The translations under genes were made by a program, and so were the position numbers. A stretch of DNA of 64,000 bases, from IMG/VR virus record IMGVR_UViG_3300025102_007089, positions 1 to 64,000 of that record; one strand, given 5' to 3'. Positions within the stretch are counted from its first letter, which is position 1; each line of letters opens with the position of its first letter. Shown piece after piece: positions 58,341 to 64,000 of the stretch. Origin of the DNA: a virus. The notes under the pieces are model-generated. The model was not told the origin of the DNA, did no database searches, and saw only the letters and a program-made list of their open reading frames with translations.

Positions 58341-59362
58341 TCGGTAATAGGTTCTTCTTTAACTTCTTCCCCACTACCTAATTGACCTTCAACAGTGTTA
58401 ACTGTAAATATCTTATCATCATCACCTTCTATCTTAAACGTAAACTCCTTACGCTTATCTGATTCATATTGATTACCTATAAGATCAGTCTCTATTTCTG
58501 TTTCTTTAATTTCAATCTCTTCTATACCCTCTTCAGTATAAGATCTAGACATATAAATTAATTTTTTATCTACTGCAGCTCTTCTTGATTTAGCTTTATT
58601 CTTTTCGCTATCAAAATAATTTATTAAGCGATAAAACTTATAAACTTCAAAATCTTCTTCTCCTAAAAATTCTTTAACCTTATCAAAAATATCCTCACTT
58701 ATTTCTTGGGCTACTTTAAAGAATTCTACATCTGCTACCCCATAACACCCATGTGATCTAGTATTAAAACCATCAACTTGTTCTTCTTCTTTTCTTAAAT
58801 CTTGAGATTTATCAATAAATGGTAAAGTATTATCAATATCAGTTAAATGTAAAGATGCATTATTAACTACATCTGATGTACTAGCAGTAGCAATACTTAT
58901 TAAACCGTTTATAAAGGAAGTAGATTTATTAGAAGTTAAAAGGGCGTTATTAAAAGCTACCCCACCATCTTTAAAAAGTGGAACTGTAGTATTAGATCTT
59001 GCAAGATTACCATTAGTACCTAAGGTATCGCTGTTTACCTTAAAGAACCTTTTTACTTCTCCAGGAGGCCTAGCTAACGAAATAGCATTAGCTGCTAAAG
59101 GTCCTGTAAAGAGTAATGATTTGTAATATTCAATAGATTCTATACTTATTTCTTTACCCTCTTTATCTATTTTATTAATAAATTTTTCTAATTGACTAAT
59201 ACCTATGTGATAGATTTTTTTAAACTCTTCCATGAATTCCTTATCTTTATCTGAAAAAGCTTCTACTACTTCTTTCTCAATAAGTTCATCAAATTGTTCC
59301 TTAGTTCTTAATAAAGCTCTAAGAATTTCTACATTTTTAGTTATTTGTGGTTCGTCAGCCAT
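58337..59362 (-). CDS. Baseplate/tail-associated hypothetical protein
   Basis: 341 residues. Helical and acidic N-terminal part (residues 1-90), a Asn/Ser/Thr-rich central section with G-A-V-A-F-N-N-A-L-L-T-S, and G-C-Y-G-V-A near 205, then a C-terminal acidic beta region. No family recognised. Overlaps the hub-like gene by one base and shares TTAA stop bases with the convergent terminase gene. Confidence 0.6.
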   Translation of the reverse strand: MADEPQITKNVEILRALLRTKEQFDELIEKEVVEAFSDKDKEFMEEFKKIYHIGISQLEKFINKIDKEGKEISIESIEYYKSLLFTGPLAANAISLARPPGEVKRFFKVNSDTLGTNGNLARSNTTVPLFKDGGVAFNNALLTSNKSTSFINGLISIATASTSDVVNNASLHLTDIDNTLPFIDKSQDLRKEEEQVDGFNTRSHGCYGVADVEFFKVAQEISEDIFDKVKEFLGEEDFEVYKFYRLINYFDSEKNKAKSRRAAVDKKLIYMSRSYTEEGIEEIEIKETEIETDLIGNQYESDKRKEFTFKIEGDDDKIFTVNTVEGQLGSGEEVKEEPITD

Positions 59363-60687
59363 TAGTCTATATCATCATCTATTTCAGTTCCAGGTCCTAC
59401 ATAAGTCTTTACACATTGTATACTATTATGATATGTATCTCCTAAAAATTTATGCCTACACTTAGTAACTAGCCACCGACCAAGTAATTTTTTATCTACA
59501 TCTACAGGATCATCTGTTCTATAAATATCAATAAATTTACCAGCCGATCTATCAGTATCACCTAAAACTCCTATATTAAGAGTTAAATTATAAAATACTA
59601 AATTTGAAGTCATTTCTGCTTCTGAAAGATTAGAAGTTTTTTGAAGAGAAAAAGGAGTACTTATAGTTCTAAACATTTCTTCTTTCTTATGCTTGTTTAA
59701 AGGTAAGAAAGGTTTGGGCTTACCACCTGTACTCTTAAAAACATCTACAAAGCTCTTAGTCCATTTCTCTTTTACCTCTTTTATTCTTTTTTCTCTCATT
59801 CCATGTTCTCCTAAAATTGGATCATAGCCTACAGATAAAAAATTCATAAAAAATTCATTGCTATAATCAAGCATAGGTGTAGTAAAATTTGTTTGAGGTA
59901 ACTGAGTTTTATATACATTTACCTCTGCGTCTGGAGGGGGATTATTCTTGTTAGGTTTTATCTTATCAACTAAGTCATTAGCTGCAAACCCTTCTAAAAT
60001 ATTGTCTTTATTTTCTTTAAATATTTTCGTTAACGGAGTTAAATTATATTTTTTAGCTTCTCTATCGAATCGTAAAAAAGATCTTGTAACTATATCTTCA
60101 TCTTCAAAGTAATAAATTTGAAGAAGATATTTTATAAGATCTGAATATCTAAAAGATGTAGGGGGTAAAATATGCTCAGGGAATATATCAATAGAATGAG
60201 AGCCTGGTTCAAAGTTTTCTTCATCTATTATATCTTCCCCTAAAATATCTTTTAATATTTGTTTAATTATATCACCTACCAATCCTCTAAATCTAGTACC
60301 ATAAGGTATAACTTCATTTAGTTTAAAATACTTATCATCTAACAAGCTATATATTTTATAATTACCACCTCTATCTCTCTTAGCTGGGCTATTAACTTCA
60401 TCGTTTAAAACAAAATTATATTCGAGCTTTTTACCACCCTGTTTATTTTTGAGTGAAAATGTAAACGTATCACGCCCATCACCTCTTGTTACTATATTAT
60501 TATCAATAAAATCGTAAGGATTATTAATCATAATTTGAGCATTTTGAAAAGGCTCAAGTAAATTCTCACTCAAATCAAGAAGCTTTATCGCTGATTTAGT
60601 AAAACTTTGCTTAGTTTCTCCTTCAGCATCCTTTAAAAGAAACTCACACTCATAATCAGCTCCATTAATTTTAAAAACTTCACTCAT
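59362..60687 (-). CDS. 27: Probable baseplate hub protein gp27-like
   Basis: 441 residues (T4 gp27 391). L-L-D-L-S-E-N-L-L-E-P-F-Q-N-A-Q-I-M near 34-51 and the C-terminal I-D-I-Y-R-T-D-D ... G-R-W-L-V-T-K-C-R-H-K-F near 400-425 match the style of T4-like and P2-gpD-like hub proteins. gp27 forms the trimer that carries gp5 and joins the tube. The neighbouring gp53, gp48/54-like and gp29 genes support the call. gp5 is not seen here. Confidence 0.6.
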   Translation of the reverse strand: MSEVFKINGADYECEFLLKDAEGETKQSFTKSAIKLLDLSENLLEPFQNAQIMINNPYDFIDNNIVTRGDGRDTFTFSLKNKQGGKKLEYNFVLNDEVNSPAKRDRGGNYKIYSLLDDKYFKLNEVIPYGTRFRGLVGDIIKQILKDILGEDIIDEENFEPGSHSIDIFPEHILPPTSFRYSDLIKYLLQIYYFEDEDIVTRSFLRFDREAKKYNLTPLTKIFKENKDNILEGFAANDLVDKIKPNKNNPPPDAEVNVYKTQLPQTNFTTPMLDYSNEFFMNFLSVGYDPILGEHGMREKRIKEVKEKWTKSFVDVFKSTGGKPKPFLPLNKHKKEEMFRTISTPFSLQKTSNLSEAEMTSNLVFYNLTLNIGVLGDTDRSAGKFIDIYRTDDPVDVDKKLLGRWLVTKCRHKFLGDTYHNSIQCVKTYVGPGTEIDDDID

Positions 60688-61097
60688 TAGAAATGTCTAT
60701 TATCGAAGACAGTACTTTCAGTAATATTATTATACACTAGTGTTCTGAATTCTGGTTTAATAAATGATACTTGTGTACCTCCTTTTAGAAAGAAACTCTT
60801 ACCTATAGTTTTCTTATTCACGAGATATATTAACCACCAGCTATCTATATCACCGTAAATATTAAAGGAAGCAGTAGTAAGAGGTTCATTAGACTTAGCT
60901 GTATAAAGATCGAGTAAATCAGCTTGAAGATTTTCAGGAAATTCTATCTTATTTAAAATATTATAAAAATAAAATTGTTTATCTTTTGAAGCAGCAGTAT
61001 GAACTTTGAATATACGCTCGTACCTTTCGATTGGTAAGCTAGATAAAGCTGGTATATCTTCTTGATACTCTCCTAATTTTCCAGTTAATTTTTTCAT
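60687..61097 (-). CDS. 53: Baseplate wedge protein gp53
   Basis: 136 residues (T4 gp53 196). S-F-N-I-Y-G-D-I-D-S-W-W-L-I-Y-L-V-N near 73-90 is the diagnostic gp53 motif. It binds gp25 and gp6 to clamp wedges together. Four-base overlap with the upstream gene, one with the downstream gene. Confidence 0.75.
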   Translation of the reverse strand: MKKLTGKLGEYQEDIPALSSLPIERYERIFKVHTAASKDKQFYFYNILNKIEFPENLQADLLDLYTAKSNEPLTTASFNIYGDIDSWWLIYLVNKKTIGKSFFLKGGTQVSFIKPEFRTLVYNNITESTVFDNRHF

Positions 61098-61882
61098 ACT
61101 TTTTCTAAGAAGTTTGCAACTTCCACGGTTAGTGATCTAAATGTCATGCTACAATTAAAACCTTCAGGTACTATTTCATCTCCTATTTTTCTTCTAGTAC
61201 CCAATAAATCAAATGATAAATCTTGTAAATAAGCCCATTCTATGAATCTTAACCCTGGTACTTTTATTTTATAAATAGCTGGAAAACTCATAGCAATAGC
61301 ATTTTCTCTCTCAGGTCTATTTATTTCTATAAATTTTTTAATAAACTCTATATTCTTATCTTTATCTCCTTCATCTATAGTATTAAGTAAGGGGAATTGA
61401 ATTTGAAGTGGTGCATCAGTATTAGCGTACTGGTAAAATTTAGGCGTTTCAATATACGAGCCCGGTGTTTCAGACTGTCCTCCTTCAAGTGTACCTTGAA
61501 GCTCTCTTATAGTAGCTGCTACACCCATTATGTTTTCCGCTACATCCTTAAGTTTTTCTAGAGCGGCTCTTCCAACAGTAGCTTGCCCTCTATCAGTAAC
61601 GTTAGATAATGTATCAGCGTACTCATTACTAAAAGATCTAAAATTATCATTAAAGTAAGGGAAGTGATAGTCTTCTAATTTTTCTCCTTTGTATAAATTT
61701 TTATAAAACTCATCAGCACTACCACCTTTCTTTACAACATTCATATAACCATCTACAGTTTGTTTGAGCTGTGAAGTTTTAAGTTTGTAAGCCCTAACAT
61801 AAGCTAACGGGGCTTCATTACGAAGCTGTGAACCTTTAGGTGACGAGGTCCACGAGTAATCCTTTACTATATTAACGGCCAT
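61094..61882 (-). CDS. Baseplate/tube-cap protein, gp48/gp54-like
   Basis: 262 residues. The final section I-V-P-E-G-F-N-C-S-M-T-F-R-S-L-T-V-E-V near 238-256 resembles the C-terminus of T4 gp54 and gp48, and the G-L-R-F-I-E-W-A-Y-L-Q-D near 209 is typical of tube-initiator proteins. T4 gp48 (364) and gp54 (320) are longer; which one this is cannot be decided. AATAAATA lies 5 bases upstream. Confidence 0.6.
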   Translation of the reverse strand: MAVNIVKDYSWTSSPKGSQLRNEAPLAYVRAYKLKTSQLKQTVDGYMNVVKKGGSADEFYKNLYKGEKLEDYHFPYFNDNFRSFSNEYADTLSNVTDRGQATVGRAALEKLKDVAENIMGVAATIRELQGTLEGGQSETPGSYIETPKFYQYANTDAPLQIQFPLLNTIDEGDKDKNIEFIKKFIEINRPERENAIAMSFPAIYKIKVPGLRFIEWAYLQDLSFDLLGTRRKIGDEIVPEGFNCSMTFRSLTVEVANFLEKV

Positions 61883-61887
61883 ATATA

Positions 61888-61895
61888 TATTTATT
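61888..61895 (-). promoter_or_regulatory. Late promoter AATAAATA
   Basis: Minus-strand element 5 bases before the ATG at 61882, overlapping the end of the tape-measure gene. Confidence 0.65.
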
Positions 61896-63711
61896 ACGCG
61901 ACGCTAATACTATACGGAGATAAACTGTAATCTGCTCGAGAATCAGGTATTTCTCCATCGTTATTAATAGGTGATCTATTATTACCCGAATTCATAGTCA
62001 TCGGCGAAGAGGATTGTGTTTGTTTTTTAGCTGTTTCTAAATTTAAAATTTTCATTTCTGAATGAATAGCTTTTAAAAATGAGGCTTGCTGCTTATTAAC
62101 TGACAACATTAGTTCATTAACGTGAACTAGTTTTTCCATTAACTTAGTTGAAAAATCAGGTAAAGTAATCTCTCGCGTTATATTAATATCCTTACCTTCT
62201 ATTTCTACTGCATCACTCTCATCATCATCTCCCTTAAAGAAATCAACTATACCACCTATAAACTTCTTTGCTCCACCTGCTATACCTTTTGCTATATCTA
62301 GAATTTTTCCAGGTATACCAAAAAGCATATCTTTAACAAAACCAAATATATTTTTTATTGTATCGAACGACGGAAAAGGTATATTTTCTCCTAGCCACGA
62401 ACCTAAGTTTTTTACAGCATTAAATACACCGTCAATGACACTTGTTATAGCGTTACCTACAAAACTAAAAGCATTTTTAGCAGTTTCTAGTATTTTTTCA
62501 AAACTAAAATTACTAAACCATTCTTCAAAGAATTCAAAGATTGAATCTTTTATATTAATAAAAAACTGACCTATTTTGGATCCTATATCACTAATAAATT
62601 TCTTGATAGTACCAAAGCTTGGAAAGCTTATATTTGGTGGTTTTTCTACACCCTTTAAAAAATCAATTATAAATCCTACGCCATTAATCACCATATCAGC
62701 GCCTTTAGCTCCTAACCCGTATGCTAAAATAGATCTACCGAATAAAGTAAATCCTTCCTTAAAGTCACCTCTAAAAAAGGCTTGTAAAGACTCGTAACCT
62801 AATACTAAACCTCCAAATATTGGTAAGTTTCTTAAATTTTTGCTTATAAAGCCCCCTATCTTACTCGCTATATCTTTTAAGAACCCGCCTACCCCTTTTA
62901 TTTTATTATCGAATTTTTTACTACCATCTTCTTCAGTACCCATCAAATCTCTTGCAAGAATAATACCTTCTAGAGCCATACCTATTAAGAAGAATGGTGG
63001 TGGTAATATTCCCCCTAATCCTGCAAGTATCTCTAAAATACCTCCAAAGATATCACCCTCTTTAAACCGCATTATTGCAAAACCAAAGTTTATTAAAGAG
63101 CCTATAAAAGGAATAAATTTTAAAACTTTAAATATTTTACCACCAACTTTACCAGCTATACCCATTAAAAATTTAGCTCCAGGCATTTTAGCTATTAATT
63201 TAGCTATTTTACCTTTACTAAAAAACTTGACTATATCATCTCCAACTTTAAACAGAAAATCAAAAACCGGTCCTAAAAATTTAAATGCTGCTAAAAGACG
63301 TTCTTGTAAAGGAGATAATTTATCTTTTAAGAACATAGCTAATGCTATAACTCCTGCTATTATTAATCCTATAGTACCTATTAAACCTAAACTAGCCTTT
63401 TTACCTGCTTTAGTCTGAGCTGCAGCTTTACCTGCAGGTGTGGAAGCATCTTGTTGAACATCTGTCTTTAAAGCGGTATCATCTTCATTAGCTTCTTTTA
63501 CCTTCTGAAAAGTTTCGGCAAATATAGTAGCTACTTTTGTATAAAAAATCTTGTTAGTACCGGAATTTGGATCAGGTCTTTTTTGCCTTTTCCCGAAAGT
63601 AGATGCTTCACTTCTTATAACTTTTTCGCTAGTTTCCTCACCACTAACTTTAGCTGCGTCGTTTAAAGCACCTATTGCATCTCCTAAAAGCTCGTCATCG
63701 ATTTCTGCCAT
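61894..63711 (-). CDS. 29: Tape measure / tail length protein gp29
   Basis: 605 residues, nearly the length of T4 gp29 (590). A hydrophobic segment (I-G-T-I-G-L-I-I-A-G-V-I-A-L-A near 110) and a long Gly/Phe/Ile-rich central part with repeated amphipathic F-F-x-G/I-G-x-F units fit a tape measure that also may insert in the membrane; an acidic and Ser/Asn-rich C-terminus follows. It fixes tail length and sits in the hub. CCTAAATA is 11 bases upstream, a weak late promoter. The antisense open frame from 62840 is a composition effect. Confidence 0.8.
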   Translation of the reverse strand: MAEIDDELLGDAIGALNDAAKVSGEETSEKVIRSEASTFGKRQKRPDPNSGTNKIFYTKVATIFAETFQKVKEANEDDTALKTDVQQDASTPAGKAAAQTKAGKKASLGLIGTIGLIIAGVIALAMFLKDKLSPLQERLLAAFKFLGPVFDFLFKVGDDIVKFFSKGKIAKLIAKMPGAKFLMGIAGKVGGKIFKVLKFIPFIGSLINFGFAIMRFKEGDIFGGILEILAGLGGILPPPFFLIGMALEGIILARDLMGTEEDGSKKFDNKIKGVGGFLKDIASKIGGFISKNLRNLPIFGGLVLGYESLQAFFRGDFKEGFTLFGRSILAYGLGAKGADMVINGVGFIIDFLKGVEKPPNISFPSFGTIKKFISDIGSKIGQFFINIKDSIFEFFEEWFSNFSFEKILETAKNAFSFVGNAITSVIDGVFNAVKNLGSWLGENIPFPSFDTIKNIFGFVKDMLFGIPGKILDIAKGIAGGAKKFIGGIVDFFKGDDDESDAVEIEGKDINITREITLPDFSTKLMEKLVHVNELMLSVNKQQASFLKAIHSEMKILNLETAKKQTQSSSPMTMNSGNNRSPINNDGEIPDSRADYSLSPYSISVA

Positions 63712-63725
63712 TTACCTACATATAT

Positions 63726-64000
63726 TTAGGTAGTAGCATCGAAAAAGGAGGGGTCTAAGGTAATAGTTTTATCGTTAACAGTTAATACACTCTTAATGTA
63801 GCTATCGATACTGTTAAAAAATTTAGATAATTCTTTATAAACTGAAAGGGGTAAATTTTCCACCACTTTAGTTCTATCAGCTATTTTTAAATCTTCAAAT
63901 TTTAATGAATAGTCTTCTCCAATATCTACTTCTTCAATATACTTTATAAGTTCAAAGAGATAAATTATACCGAAACTATCACTAGTAGAGGCGGTTTTTT
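63726..64000 (-). CDS. 26: Partial: baseplate hub assembly protein, gp26-like
   Basis: Only the last 90 codons are in the window. The readable part includes F-E-L-I-K-Y-I-E-E-V-D, N-L-P-L-S-V-Y-K-E-L-S-K-F near the middle and I-T-L-D-P-S-F-F-D at the end, a pattern of gp26/gp28-type hub assembly proteins in marine T4-like phages. Next to gp29, as in T4. The N-terminus lies beyond 64000. Confidence 0.5.
   Translation of the reverse strand, partial: KTASTSDSFGIIYLFELIKYIEEVDIGEDYSLKFEDLKIADRTKVVENLPLSVYKELSKFFNSIDSYIKSVLTVNDKTITLDPSFFDATT

Noticed and set aside
62840-63418. 192-residue open frame antisense to the tape measure gene
   Set aside because: It mirrors the Ile/Lys-rich low-complexity composition of gp29; no promoter or start context, and residue use is unlike the other proteins.

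Overview
This window is a contiguous piece of a T4-like (contractile-tailed, Caudoviricetes) phage genome. It is strikingly AT-rich by eye and almost fully coding, with no rRNA, recognisable tRNA, insertion sequence or CRISPR array. The replication and recombination set (gp43, 41, 61, 44, 45, 32, 46/47, UvsX/Y/W, RNase H, a probable gp59), the late sigma factor gp55 and baseplate genes gp6, 25, 53 and 29 place it in the marine branch of T4-like phages. Several hypothetical proteins also have the look of families common in marine myophages of cyanobacteria and SAR11. No photosynthesis gene is present and the host cannot be fixed. One secreted accessory protein (55394-56491) hints at a Gram-negative donor outside those groups, weakly.

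Layout. (1) 1-10150, minus strand, late: basic or acidic proteins and a set of enzymes (retropepsin-like protease, HxGH nucleotidylyltransferase, KxDG nucleotidyltransferase, possible PD-(D/E)XK nuclease, GIY-YIG nuclease). Many begin with a short M-K-x-F-K-x-Y-F-E type leader like the capsid-targeting sequence of T4 internal proteins. Two plus-strand genes (GTP cyclohydrolase IB and a conserved unknown) interrupt this block. (2) 10175-36707, plus strand, replication/recombination: UvsY-UvsW-gp55-gp47-gp46, sugar-transfer genes, gp43, Hsp20, a candidate structured RNA between two genes, UvsX-QueC, a class II glutamine amidotransferase, gp41, DHH phosphoesterase, gp59-like, gp32, gp45, RNase H, gp61. 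Two minus-strand late internal-protein genes are embedded. (3) 36694-54220, minus strand, late: tail fibre/collar paralogs, large baseplate-associated proteins, gp6, gp25. (4) 54259-64000: two plus-strand virion-type genes (one interrupted by an in-frame UGA), a secreted protein, gp44, dUTPase, the small terminase, and a minus-strand baseplate hub/tail-tube block ending in a partial gene.

How it works together. gp55 (encoded here) together with a sliding clamp should drive the ATAAATA-type late promoters found before the late genes. These promoters, and the TATAAT-type promoters of the early genes, lie only 5-8 bases from the start codons, so most first-in-operon mRNAs are predicted to be leaderless or nearly so. 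The capsid-targeting-like leaders suggest a large packaged set of proteins that could enter the host with the DNA. FolE2, a QueC lacking its zinc cysteines, and a stand-alone class II amidotransferase together suggest a 7-deazaguanine (archaeosine-like) DNA modification route whose remaining enzymes would lie outside the window.
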